A stretch of 15,885 nt of DNA from CALACW01 sp963627915 (GCA_963627915.1 CAVGCY010000042.1:1-15885), one strand, 5' to 3'; positions 1 to 6,669 are shown, counted from the first letter of the stretch. A program made the numbers and translations. The notes: a model not told the origin generated them from the sequence alone.

Positions 1-939
1 ATCAAGAACATGATCACCGGTGCTGCTCAGATGGACGGCGCTATCCTTGTTATCGCCGCTACCGACGGCCCCATGGCTCAGACTAAGGAGCATCTTCTCC
101 TTGCCCGTCAGGTTGGCGTTCCCTATATCATCGTATTCATGAACAAGGTTGACCAGGTTGACGATCCCGAGCTTCTTGAGCTTGTTGAGATGGAGATCCG
201 TGAGACTCTTAACGAGTATGAGTTCCCCGGTGATGATACACCCATCATCAAGGGTTCTGCTCTTAAGGCTCTTGAGTATAACGGCGACGACGTAAACGCA
301 CCCGAGCTTGCTTGCATCTGGGAGCTTATGGACGCTGTTGACAGCTACATTCCCACTCCCGACCGTAAGGCTGACCTTCCTTTCCTTATGCCTATCGAAG
401 ACGTATTCACGATCACAGGTCGTGGTACCGTTGCAACCGGCAGAGTTGAGAGAGGTATGCTTAAGCTCAACGAGGAAGTTGAAATCGTTGGTCTTAAAGA
501 AGAGAAGAGAAAGACTGTCTGCACCGGTATCGAGATGTTCAGAAAGCTCCTCGATTTCGCAGAGGCAGGCGACAACATCGGTTGTCTTCTTCGTGGTGTT
601 CAGAGAACCGAGATTGAGCGCGGACAGGTTATTTCAAAGCCCGGTTCAATCCATCCTCACACCAAGTTCAAGGGTCAGGTTTACGTTCTGACCAAGGATG
701 AAGGCGGACGTCATACTCCCTTCTTCAACAACTACAGACCCCAGTTCTATTTCAGAACTACCGACGTTACCGGCGTTATCTCTCTTCCCGAGGGAACCGA
801 GATGTGCATGCCCGGAGATAACGTAGATATGGACGTTGAGCTTATCACTCCTATCGCTATCGAAAAGGGTCTTCGTTTCGCTATCCGTGAAGGCGGCAGA
901 ACCGTTGGTTCGGGCGTTGTTATCGAGATTAACGAATAA
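1..939 (+). CDS. tuf: Elongation factor Tu, 3' part (5' end outside window)
   Basis: EF-Tu is the GTPase that delivers aminoacyl-tRNA to the ribosomal A site. The window opens in frame at the IKNMITGAAQMDGA segment just after the G-domain switch II region, so about 85-90 N-terminal residues (P-loop, switch I, DCPGH motif) lie upstream. Seen here: the guanine-specificity motif NKVD (bases 142-153), the SAL motif of G5 (bases 256-264), then the two beta-barrel domains ending GSGVVIEINE and TAA at 937-939. The visible 312 residues are collinear with bacterial EF-Tu, with no frameshift. Codon choice is strongly biased (many CTT, GTT, GAC and CGT codons), as expected for a very highly expressed gene. 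It is convergent with rpsI and is followed by a strong terminator. Whether it belongs to a str operon cannot be seen. Confidence 0.98.
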   Translation: MKNMITGAAQMDGAILVIAATDGPMAQTKEHLLLARQVGVPYIIVFMNKVDQVDDPELLELVEMEIRETLNEYEFPGDDTPIIKGSALKALEYNGDDVNAPELACIWELMDAVDSYIPTPDRKADLPFLMPIEDVFTITGRGTVATGRVERGMLKLNEEVEIVGLKEEKRKTVCTGIEMFRKLLDFAEAGDNIGCLLRGVQRTEIERGQVISKPGSIHPHTKFKGQVYVLTKDEGGRHTPFFNNYRPQFYFRTTDVTGVISLPEGTEMCMPGDNVDMDVELITPIAIEKGLRFAIREGGRTVGSGVVIEINE

Positions 940-958
940 TTTCTTTAGCCTAAAATTT

Positions 959-990
959 GAGGGTTCCCGAAAGGGAATCCTCTTTTTTTT
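959..990 (+). terminator. Rho-independent terminator of tuf
   Basis: A 10-bp stem (959-968 with 973-982, one G.U pair) is closed by a GAAA tetraloop and followed by eight T (983-990). It starts 20 bases after the tuf stop codon. The 3' arm and T-run are shared with the left end of the dispersed repeat at 979-1041. Confidence 0.93.
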
Positions 991-1041
991 CGCTGCAGAG
1001 TATATGAACGGAGTGAAAATTGTATTTCTGCTCCGTTTTTT
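979..1041 (+). repeat. Dispersed 63-base repeat, copy 1 (terminator-bearing)
   Basis: This segment matches 15612-15674 at 61 of 63 positions. The differences are G/A at 1000 versus 15633 and T/C at 1023 versus 15656. It begins in the 3' arm and T-run of the tuf terminator (CCTC plus eight T), continues with CGCTGCAGA, and contains a second hairpin, AACGGAG (1007-1013) with CTCCGTT (1031-1037), followed by eight T (1036-1043). An inner GAAA/TTTC pairing can extend the stem. Both copies lie in the same orientation in convergent intergenic regions. It has no recognisable coding content. It may be a small non-autonomous repeat family that also works as a tandem terminator. Confidence 0.85.
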
Positions 1042-1043
1042 TT
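1007..1043 (+). terminator. Second + strand terminator hairpin, inside repeat copy 1
   Basis: A 7-bp stem AACGGAG/CTCCGTT has a 17-base loop that can form an inner 4-bp GAAA/TTTC helix. Eight T follow at 1036-1043. It lies 17 bases after the T-run of the tuf terminator and so would act as a backup terminator. Confidence 0.7.
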
Positions 1044-1056
1044 ATTTTTTCTCGTA

Positions 1057-1099
1057 GGCTCTATTTGCTGTACCCCAACATTTATTATAGAGTCTTTTT
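1057..1099 (+). terminator. Possible third + strand hairpin with T-run
   Basis: GGCTCTAT (1057-1064) can pair with ATAGAGTC (1087-1094) over 8 bp with one G.T pair, and is followed by five T (1095-1099). The 22-base loop is long for a terminator. The same inverted repeat could instead be a relic of a mobile-element end. Confidence 0.3.
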
Positions 1100-1130
1100 C
1101 GATTTTACCACAAACACTTGAAATAGAACA

Positions 1131-1167
1131 AAAAAGACGATTGAGCAAAAAACTCAACCGTCTTTTT
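1131..1167 (-). terminator. Terminator of rplM-rpsI, potentially bidirectional
   Basis: AAAAAGACG (1131-1139) pairs with CGTCTTTTT (1159-1167), then after an A.C mismatch TTGAG (1141-1145) pairs with CTCAA (1153-1157), leaving a 7-base loop. Read on the minus strand, the T-rich arm follows the GC part, ending the transcript about 95 bases after the rpsI stop. The A/T-flanked symmetric stem could also act on the + strand for leakage from tuf. Confidence 0.75.
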
Positions 1168-1260
1168 AATGTTTTTGAGTTATACACAACAAATACACAA
1201 CAATTTTGAAGTTGCATATCCAAAAAACCGCATAAATAAAGGGTTTTCGAGGTGTAATAA

Positions 1261-1659
1261 TTATCTCTTGCTGAACTGCGGAGCGCGACGAGCGGCTTTG
1301 AGGCCGTACTTCTTTCTCTCCTTCATTCTCGGATCACGCGTAAGGAATCCTGCCTTCTTGAGGGCGGGACGAAGATTCTCATCAAACTGGAGAAGAGCTC
1401 TTGCGATGCCGTGACGGATTGCGCCTGCCTGACCGGAAACGCCGCCGCCCGATACTCTGCAAACGATATCGAACTTCTCGGCAGTCTCTGTAAGAACAAG
1501 GGGCTGACGAAGGATAGTTTTAAGAGTTTCAAGACCGAAATAGTCATCGATATCTCTGTCATTGATTGTTACCTTGCCGGTGCCGGGGTAAACGCGGACT
1601 CTTGCTACCGAGCTTTTTCTTCTGCCGGTACCGTAAAAATAAGGATTGCTTTCGTACAT
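1261..1659 (-). CDS. rpsI: 30S ribosomal protein S9 (uS9)
   Basis: S9 is a small-subunit head protein whose C-terminal tail reaches the P-site tRNA. The 132-residue product matches the family: N-terminal YGTGRRKSSVARVR, central GGGVSGQAGAIRHGIARAL, and the basic tail ending in the canonical QFSKR. The ATG at 1657-1659 is preceded by a strong AAGGGGAGG ribosome binding site, so the start is secure. It follows rplM by 19 bases, the conserved L13-S9 operon pair, and should be co-transcribed from the promoter at 2176-2204. It is convergent with tuf, and the terminator hairpin at 1131-1167 ends the unit. Nothing is missing or altered. Confidence 0.98.
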   Translation of the reverse strand: MYESNPYFYGTGRRKSSVARVRVYPGTGKVTINDRDIDDYFGLETLKTILRQPLVLTETAEKFDIVCRVSGGGVSGQAGAIRHGIARALLQFDENLRPALKKAGFLTRDPRMKERKKYGLKAARRAPQFSKR

Positions 1660-1678
1660 TTAAATTGCCTCCCCTTTC

Positions 1679-2107
1679 TTAAAACTCTTTTACAACAGGC
1701 TTCTGAGCGGCATGCTTGTGCTCTGCGCCTGCGTAAACATGAAGACGAGTGAATGCCTGTCTGCCGAGCGTGTTAGCGGGAAGCATACCCTTAACAGCCT
1801 TCTCAACAACAAAGCAGGGCTTCTCTCTCATGAGCGTGCTGTACTTAACTTCTTTCATGTTGCCGATATAACCGGTGTGATGATAGTACATTTTCTGCTC
1901 GAGCTTCTTACCGGTGAGAACAACCTTCTCGGCGTTGATAACAATAACGTTGTCGCCGCAGTCCTCATGATAAGCGAATGTAGGCTTATGCTTGCCGCGA
2001 AGAAGAACGGCCGCCTCGGCGGCTACCGCACCGAGAGTCTTTCCCTCTGCGTCAAGAACATACCAAGCACGAGTGATTTCTTCAGCTTTTGGCATATAAG
2101 TTGACAT
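1679..2107 (-). CDS. rplM: 50S ribosomal protein L13 (uL13)
   Basis: L13 is an early-assembly large-subunit protein. The ATG at 2105-2107 (MSTYMPKAEE) is chosen over the upstream in-frame ATG at 2183-2185 because a clear GGAGG site precedes it, the 142-residue length fits the family, and the longer start would sit inside the promoter and leader. Family segments seen are RAWYVLDAEGKTLGAVAAEA, the GDNVIVINAEKVVLTGKK block, YYHHTGYIG, and the VKGMLP..LGRQAFTRLHVYAG block. It heads the rplM-rpsI operon. A SigA-type promoter and a leader hairpin lie immediately upstream, consistent with L13-leader autoregulation known in low-GC Gram-positives; that regulation is inferred here. Confidence 0.97.
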   Translation of the reverse strand: MSTYMPKAEEITRAWYVLDAEGKTLGAVAAEAAVLLRGKHKPTFAYHEDCGDNVIVINAEKVVLTGKKLEQKMYYHHTGYIGNMKEVKYSTLMREKPCFVVEKAVKGMLPANTLGRQAFTRLHVYAGAEHKHAAQKPVVKEF

Positions 2108-2148
2108 AAATCTGACCTCCGAATATATTGATAATTTTAAAACAAAAT

Positions 2149-2172
2149 CAGACGCATTTCTCAACGCGCCTG
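2149..2172 (-). promoter_or_regulatory. L13-leader-like hairpin in the rplM 5' UTR
   Basis: In the minus-strand transcript, CAGGCGC (2172-2166) pairs with GCGTCTG (2155-2149) over 7 bp with one G.U, leaving a 10-base loop, about 40 bases before the rplM start. Position and GC-rich stem resemble the Rfam L13 leader of Bacillus-type bacteria. The assignment is by context and shape, not by a covariance search. Confidence 0.5.
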
Positions 2173-2175
2173 TTA

Positions 2176-2204
2176 ATGTTATCACATTTTATATTATAAG
2201 TCAA
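2176..2204 (-). promoter_or_regulatory. SigA-type promoter of rplM-rpsI
   Basis: On the minus strand, TTGACT (2204-2199) is separated by exactly 17 bases from TAACAT (2181-2176), with a TG at the extended -10 position. The start would fall near 2169-2172, at the very beginning of the leader hairpin, so the mapped start would decide whether the full stem is transcribed. Confidence 0.75.
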
Positions 2205-2304
2205 CACTTTTTAAAAACTTTTTTTATTTACATATTGCAATCTCTGTTTTTCTCCGTTTTTCTCGTGTTTTCATATAATTTGCTCAAATGCAATTTTTTT
2301 AAAT

Positions 2305-3309
2305 TCAGTTAAGCTCAGAAAGGAAACCGAGCGTTATATCCGCCGTCTTGTGAGATTGCGACTCTATAAATATATGACCGCCGTCAACGTAATGCGTCTG
2401 TGCCCTGCCGGCAAGCGCGGTTGAAAAAACCGATGTTTTGCTGTTTCCGAGAACAACATCGTCGCTTGCCCATACGAGCAGAACGGGGATATCTATATTT
2501 GAAAGAGCCGTTATATCGGTTTGTTCGCTTCTTGCACAGCCGACGCATATACCGCGCATCGTTCCGTCGATCTTAAGCGGATTCGATAAAACGGATACGT
2601 CGTATCCAAACCCGTATGACATATCGTTTGCAACATAACCGACAGCTGATTTGACAATAAATTTCATGTTTAATATATTGTTTGTAATTCGCTGCACGCA
2701 GTTCATCAGCTTATCATTCTTCGCCGCTTTTTCGTATACGGAGCTTACCTTGTTCTGAACTGCGGGAGCATAGAGCATCAACGCCCTTATTTCCGGGTTT
2801 GAAGAAGCGATATTCGCGGCAATTCCTCCGCCCTTGGAGTGTCCCGCAACTATCCATTCGGAAAGCGGGGCGATACTCTCCATAAGATCGATCATAAGCC
2901 GTTCCCGCGAAATATAATCCGTATCGAACGTTTCACGCGTAGAATAGCCAAAATCGGGAAGATCGGCAAGCACGCAGTCGTAACCCTCGGCAGAAATTTC
3001 CTTCGCCGTATCGTTCCACGTCGAACCGGAGTATAGAAATCCGTGAATAAACAATATTCTGCCTTTTCTTTCACCATCGGCGGGAATAATTCTGTAATGA
3101 ATATTATAATCGCCGTCGGTAAAAAATTCGCTGTCGGCAAACGGCTTTTCGGTTTCTGATTCTGTTAGAGTTTCTGCTACCGTTTCCGTTTCCGTTTCAG
3201 TTTCGGTTTCGGTTTCCGTTCCATCGTACGCGAACGCGCATACATTAAGAGACAGCATAATTGCAAGCGCAAGAATCACAGATAAAACTTTATTGATTGT
3301 TCTAACCAT
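2305..3309 (-). CDS. Secreted alpha/beta hydrolase with Thr-Glu repeat linker
   Basis: A 334-residue alpha/beta-hydrolase-fold protein of unknown substrate. The ATG at 3307-3309 has an AGGTGAT site 5 bases upstream; a longer TTG start at 3322-3324 would overlap that site. Residues 1-27 form a signal peptide (basic start, hydrophobic core, AFA cleavage site before Tyr28) with no proper lipobox. Residues 31-43 alternate Thr-Glu, a low-complexity linker. The fold follows: oxyanion HGF (89-91), DLPDFGYS (116-123), nucleophile elbow GHSKGG with Ser158, acid candidate Asp283/284 in WASDD, and His312 in GGHIF. It could be an esterase, lipase or C-C hydrolase. It lies 31 bases after aspS and is probably its operon partner, an unusual association. 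No clear terminator follows it before the rplM promoter. Confidence 0.88.
   Translation of the reverse strand: MVRTINKVLSVILALAIMLSLNVCAFAYDGTETETETETETETVAETLTESETEKPFADSEFFTDGDYNIHYRIIPADGERKGRILFIHGFLYSGSTWNDTAKEISAEGYDCVLADLPDFGYSTRETFDTDYISRERLMIDLMESIAPLSEWIVAGHSKGGGIAANIASSNPEIRALMLYAPAVQNKVSSVYEKAAKNDKLMNCVQRITNNILNMKFIVKSAVGYVANDMSYGFGYDVSVLSNPLKIDGTMRGICVGCARSEQTDITALSNIDIPVLLVWASDDVVLGNSKTSVFSTALAGRAQTHYVDGGHIFIESQSHKTADITLGFLSELN
3181..3222 (-). repeat. In-frame hexanucleotide tandem repeat coding (Thr-Glu)n
   Basis: Seven consecutive six-base units of the type CGTTTC/AGTTTC/GGTTTC on the + strand (the last unit imperfect) encode alternating Thr-Glu just after the signal peptide of the hydrolase. 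Each unit is two codons, so slippage changes linker length without breaking the frame. Confidence 0.85.
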
Positions 3310-3340
3310 TTTTATCACCTGCAAACGACAAGAAAAGCCG

Positions 3341-5128
3341 TTATTTATTTTCCTGAGTTTTTATAACCTTTATTCCAAGTTCGTCAAGCTGTGCGGAATC
3401 CACGCAAGACGGACACTGCGTCATAGCCTCCGTCGCGTCCTTAAGCTTGGGATAGGGAATAACGTCTCTGAGGCTCTGAGCGCCGAGCATCTGCATAACA
3501 AGACGGTCAAGTCCGATGCCCATACCGCCGTGCGGGGGCGCGCCGTATTTAAACGCGTCGAGCAGGAATCCGAACTTTGCATGAGCCTCCTCGTCGGTAA
3601 AGCCCAAAAGTTTGAACATTCTGTTCTGCAATTCGGGATTCGTAATTCTTATGGAACCGCTCGAAAGCTCGATTCCGTTTAAAACAAGGTCGTATGCCTT
3701 CGCTCTTACGGAGGCCTTATCCGTTTCAAGATAGTCGAGGCACTCGTCCATGGGAGCCGTAAACGGGTGATGCATTGCAACCCACTGCTGATTGTCCTCA
3801 TCCCAATCAAAGAACGGGAACTCCGTAATCCACAGGAAGTTGTAACCCTCGCCGATAATATCGAGCTTCTTTGCCGTTTCGCATCTCAATGCGCCGAGAT
3901 TCGTAAGAGCAAGATTCTTCTTAGCGTCCGCGATAATGAGAACAACATCGCCCTTTTCGGCTCCCGCCTTTTTGAGAATCGCGGACATCTCGTCCTCGCT
4001 CATAAATTTTGCAAATGAAGAAGTCATGCCGTCGTCGGTCATTCTGATCCATGCAAGACCCTTTGCTCCGATACCCTTTACAAAATCGGTAAGCTTATCA
4101 ATTTCTTTTCTCGAAAGCTTCGAGACGGCGTTTTTAGCCGTAATTCCTCTTACCGTACCGCCGTTTTCGAGCGCGGATTTAAATACGGCAAAATTACTGT
4201 CCCTGACCTCGTCCGACAAATCATATATTTCCATGCCGAAGCGGGTATCGGGCTTGTCCGAACCGTAACGCTCCATAGCTTCTTTGTATGTAAGACGTTT
4301 AAGAGGAAGAGGAATATCAACACCCAGAGCGTCCTTGAAAATTCTTGCGATATATCCCTCGCCGACCTCAAGAACGTCCTCAACGTCAACGAATGACATT
4401 TCAAGGTCAATCTGCGTAAATTCCGGCTGTCTGTCGGCTCTCGAATCCTCGTCGCGGAAGCACCTGGCAAGCTGAATATATCTGTCGAAGCCGGCAACCA
4501 TCGAAAGCTGTTTATAAAGCTGGGGCGACTGGGGAAGCGCGTAGAAGCTGCCGTTGTGAAGTCTCGACGGAACGAGGAAATCCCTCGCACCCTCGGGCGT
4601 TGACTTTATAAGTATCGGAGTTTCAATCTCCACAAACCCTTTTTCATAAAAATAATCTCTCGTTATGTGCGAAACCTTATTTCTGAAAAGAATGTTTTTC
4701 TGAAGGTCGGGACGTCTTAAATCGAGATAACGGTATTTAAGTCTCTGCGTTTCGGCAGTCTGACAGTTTTCTATAATCTCAAACGGAGGAGTTTCGCTCC
4801 TGCCCAGGATACGAAGCTCATTTACCTCAATCTCGATATCTCCCGTTTCAATATCCTTATTTTTTGACGAACGCTCTCTTACGACGCCCTTTGCGGCAAG
4901 AACAAATTCGCTTTTTACAGAGGAGGCTTTATTAAATACCTCCCTGTCGGTATTGTCGTCAAACGCAAGCTGAACGATACCCGTTCTATCTCTTAAATCT
5001 ATAAATATAAGTCCTCCGAGATCGCGTCCTCGCTGAACCCATCCGCAGACCGTTACCTCTTTACCGCAGTCGGATTCTCTTAAATCCGAGCAGTAATGCG
5101 TTCTTTTCATTCCCGTTAAAAAATCCAT
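3341..5128 (-). CDS. aspS: Aspartyl-tRNA synthetase
   Basis: A class II synthetase that attaches Asp to tRNA-Asp. The 595 residues match the full bacterial type: N-terminal OB-fold anticodon domain (about 8-115, GWVQRGRDLGGLIFIDLRDR), catalytic core, bacterial GAD insertion in the middle, motif 2 FRDEDSRADRQPEFTQ (F224-R225-D226-E227) and motif 3 GIGLDRL with Arg542. Leu37 in RDLGG matches the discriminating AspRS type rather than the His usually reported in non-discriminating enzymes; this is a weak inference. The ATG at 5126-5128 gives the MDFLTGMKRTHYC start typical of clostridial homologues, with a modest GAGTG site; ATG 5108-5110 is an alternative. It lies 23 bases after hisS, the usual hisS-aspS pair, and the hydrolase gene follows. 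Confidence 0.97.
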   Translation of the reverse strand: MDFLTGMKRTHYCSDLRESDCGKEVTVCGWVQRGRDLGGLIFIDLRDRTGIVQLAFDDNTDREVFNKASSVKSEFVLAAKGVVRERSSKNKDIETGDIEIEVNELRILGRSETPPFEIIENCQTAETQRLKYRYLDLRRPDLQKNILFRNKVSHITRDYFYEKGFVEIETPILIKSTPEGARDFLVPSRLHNGSFYALPQSPQLYKQLSMVAGFDRYIQLARCFRDEDSRADRQPEFTQIDLEMSFVDVEDVLEVGEGYIARIFKDALGVDIPLPLKRLTYKEAMERYGSDKPDTRFGMEIYDLSDEVRDSNFAVFKSALENGGTVRGITAKNAVSKLSRKEIDKLTDFVKGIGAKGLAWIRMTDDGMTSSFAKFMSEDEMSAILKKAGAEKGDVVLIIADAKKNLALTNLGALRCETAKKLDIIGEGYNFLWITEFPFFDWDEDNQQWVAMHHPFTAPMDECLDYLETDKASVRAKAYDLVLNGIELSSGSIRITNPELQNRMFKLLGFTDEEAHAKFGFLLDAFKYGAPPHGGMGIGLDRLVMQMLGAQSLRDVIPYPKLKDATEAMTQCPSCVDSAQLDELGIKVIKTQENK

Positions 5129-5151
5129 CTTTCACTCGCCGTGACCCATTG

Positions 5152-6492
5152 TCACAGACTGCCTCCCAACAAACTTGATATATCAAAATCTCCGTCTGAA
5201 TCGCCAAGTCCTTCAAGCGATTTATTTACGGACATACTTATAAAATGCTCGGCAAAGCCCTCAAGTTCAAGCTCCCTTGTCGTACCGTCCTCCATGCACT
5301 TAACCGCGGTTCTGCCGTTTGCGACTTCGTCCGAACCGAGAACGGCGGTATAAAGCGCGCCGATTTTATTCGCAAACTTCATCTGCGCCTTAACGGAACG
5401 GCCGGCAACGTCAAGCTGAACGCTCACGCCCTCGCTTCTTAAATCGTCTGCAAGCTTTAAAGCAAGAAGCATCGAGCTTTCGTCTGTGGAAGCTATATAC
5501 AAATCAACCGGCTTAGCCTGCGGCACAGGCGTATTCTGAGCCTGCATTAAAAGCATAAGTCTCTCGATACCCATACCGAATCCGGCCGCGGGGAGAGACT
5601 GACCGCCCAGTTCGCTTATAAGACCGTCATATCTTCCGCCGCCGCAGACAGTACCCTGCGCGCCTATCTCCGACGAAACAAACTCAAAAACGGTTTTCGT
5701 ATAATAATCAAGTCCCCTTACTATCATGGGGTCGACGGTATATTCCATATCCATGGCGTCAAGACATTTCTTAACACCCTCGAAATGTTCTCTGCAATCA
5801 TCGCATATATAATCGAGAACCTTCGGCGCGTCCTTTGCGATTGCGGAGCAGACCGGGCTTTTACAATCGAGTATTCTCATCGGATTGCGTTCGAGCCTGC
5901 CGAGGCACGTTGCGCACAATTCAGTTTTTCTCGACTCAAAATATTCCTTAAGCGCAGCATGATATTTCTTTCTGCACTCGGGACAGCCGATTGAATTTAT
6001 ATTAAGCTTAATTCCCGTAACTCCGAAGAAATCGAAAACGTGACGGGCAAGCGAAATAATTTCCGCGTCAGCCTGGGGAGTTCCCGCGCCGAGACACTCG
6101 ACTCCGAACTGGTGAAATTCTCTGAGTCTGCCCGCCTGCGGTTTTTCATATCTGTAGCAGGGCGTTACATACGCAAGTTTCTGCGGCAGCGGTTCGTTAA
6201 AAAGTCCGTGCTCAAGAAACGCACGGACGGCTCCCGCCGTTCCCTCCGGTTTTAATGAAATACTTCTGCCTCCGTTGTCGTCAAAGGTATACATCTCCTT
6301 CTGGACAACGTCGGTAGTGTCGCCGACGCTTCTGTTAAAAAGCTCCGTATGCTCGAATACGGGCGTTCTTATCTCTTTAAAACCGAAATTTTCGGCAATT
6401 TCAAGCACAGTCGATTCTATAAACTGATTTTTATGGCTGTCGGACGGTAAAACGTCGTTTGTCCCCTTAACAGCCTTGGTTAACAATGCCAT
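5152..6492 (-). CDS. hisS: Histidyl-tRNA synthetase
   Basis: A class II synthetase that charges tRNA-His. The 446-residue product has KGTNDVLP at the N terminus, motif 2 YRYEKPQAGRLREF (about 113-126), the HisRS signature RGLDYYTKTVFE with Arg259, GGGRYDGL (284-291), and motif 3 GFGMGIERL. Between residues 170 and 233 an insertion carries four cysteine pairs (170/173, 193/196, 210/215, 230/233), a pattern I associate with clostridial HisRS and perhaps a metal site. A C-terminal tail after the anticodon-binding domain is Asp/Gly/Ser-rich. The ATG at 6490-6492 has a GAGGT site about 10 bases upstream. It is first gene of the hisS-aspS-hydrolase unit. I found no T-box consensus in the 177 bases upstream, only an AT-rich palindrome. 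Confidence 0.97.
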   Translation of the reverse strand: MALLTKAVKGTNDVLPSDSHKNQFIESTVLEIAENFGFKEIRTPVFEHTELFNRSVGDTTDVVQKEMYTFDDNGGRSISLKPEGTAGAVRAFLEHGLFNEPLPQKLAYVTPCYRYEKPQAGRLREFHQFGVECLGAGTPQADAEIISLARHVFDFFGVTGIKLNINSIGCPECRKKYHAALKEYFESRKTELCATCLGRLERNPMRILDCKSPVCSAIAKDAPKVLDYICDDCREHFEGVKKCLDAMDMEYTVDPMIVRGLDYYTKTVFEFVSSEIGAQGTVCGGGRYDGLISELGGQSLPAAGFGMGIERLMLLMQAQNTPVPQAKPVDLYIASTDESSMLLALKLADDLRSEGVSVQLDVAGRSVKAQMKFANKIGALYTAVLGSDEVANGRTAVKCMEDGTTRELELEGFAEHFISMSVNKSLEGLGDSDGDFDISSLLGGSL

Positions 6493-6523
6493 AACAAAAA
6501 TACCTCGTTATAATATGTTTCCG

Positions 6524-6549
6524 TTGTTAAAAATGAAAACTTTTAACAA
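6524..6549. repeat. Perfect 9-bp AT-rich inverted repeat upstream of hisS
   Basis: TTGTTAAAA (6524-6532) and TTTTAACAA (6541-6549) are exact inverted copies separated by 8 bases, 32 bases from the hisS start. It could be an operator or a weak leader hairpin. In such AT-rich DNA it may also be chance. No confident -35/-10 pair was found next to it. Confidence 0.45.
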
Positions 6550-6574
6550 AATAACAATAATAATATTTCTAATA

Positions 6575-6638
6575 AAAAATGAAGCTATAAAACATAATAC
6601 AAGCTGTAATCAACATGCTTATTCCGAATTATAGCTTC
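6575..6638 (-). terminator. Terminator of mgsA
   Basis: In the minus-strand transcript GAAGCTATAA (6638-6629) pairs perfectly with TTATAGCTTC (6590-6581) and is followed by ATTTTTT (6580-6574). The 38-base interior can form a second short AAGC/GCTT helix. It starts about 30 bases after the mgsA stop and separates mgsA from hisS. Confidence 0.8.
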
Positions 6639-6669
6639 TTCGTTTTTATTTATATTGTCGGCCGAAACA

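Noticed and set aside
1180..1188. TTATACACA, an exact match to the DnaA-box pattern TTATNCACA
   Set aside because: One match in 16 kb is expected by chance and there is no cluster of boxes, AT-rich unwinding element or dnaA/dnaN nearby.
2108..2185. Longer L13 start with 26 extra N-terminal residues
   Set aside because: It would place coding sequence across the promoter and leader hairpin, has no ribosome binding site, and exceeds the family length; ATG 2105-2107 has GGAGG.
2208..2304. Terminator after the hydrolase gene
   Set aside because: Only short or distant complementary pieces (ATTGCA/TGCAAT 50 bases apart, A/T runs) are seen; none forms a convincing hairpin with a T-run.
3226..3309. 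Lipoprotein anchor for the hydrolase via Cys24
   Set aside because: LNVC does not fit the lipobox, and AFA before Tyr28 is a good signal peptidase I site.
6493..6669. Possible T-box riboswitch for hisS
   Set aside because: No AGGGTGGNACCGCG-like sequence or specifier stem is present; the one large hairpin is best explained as the mgsA terminator.
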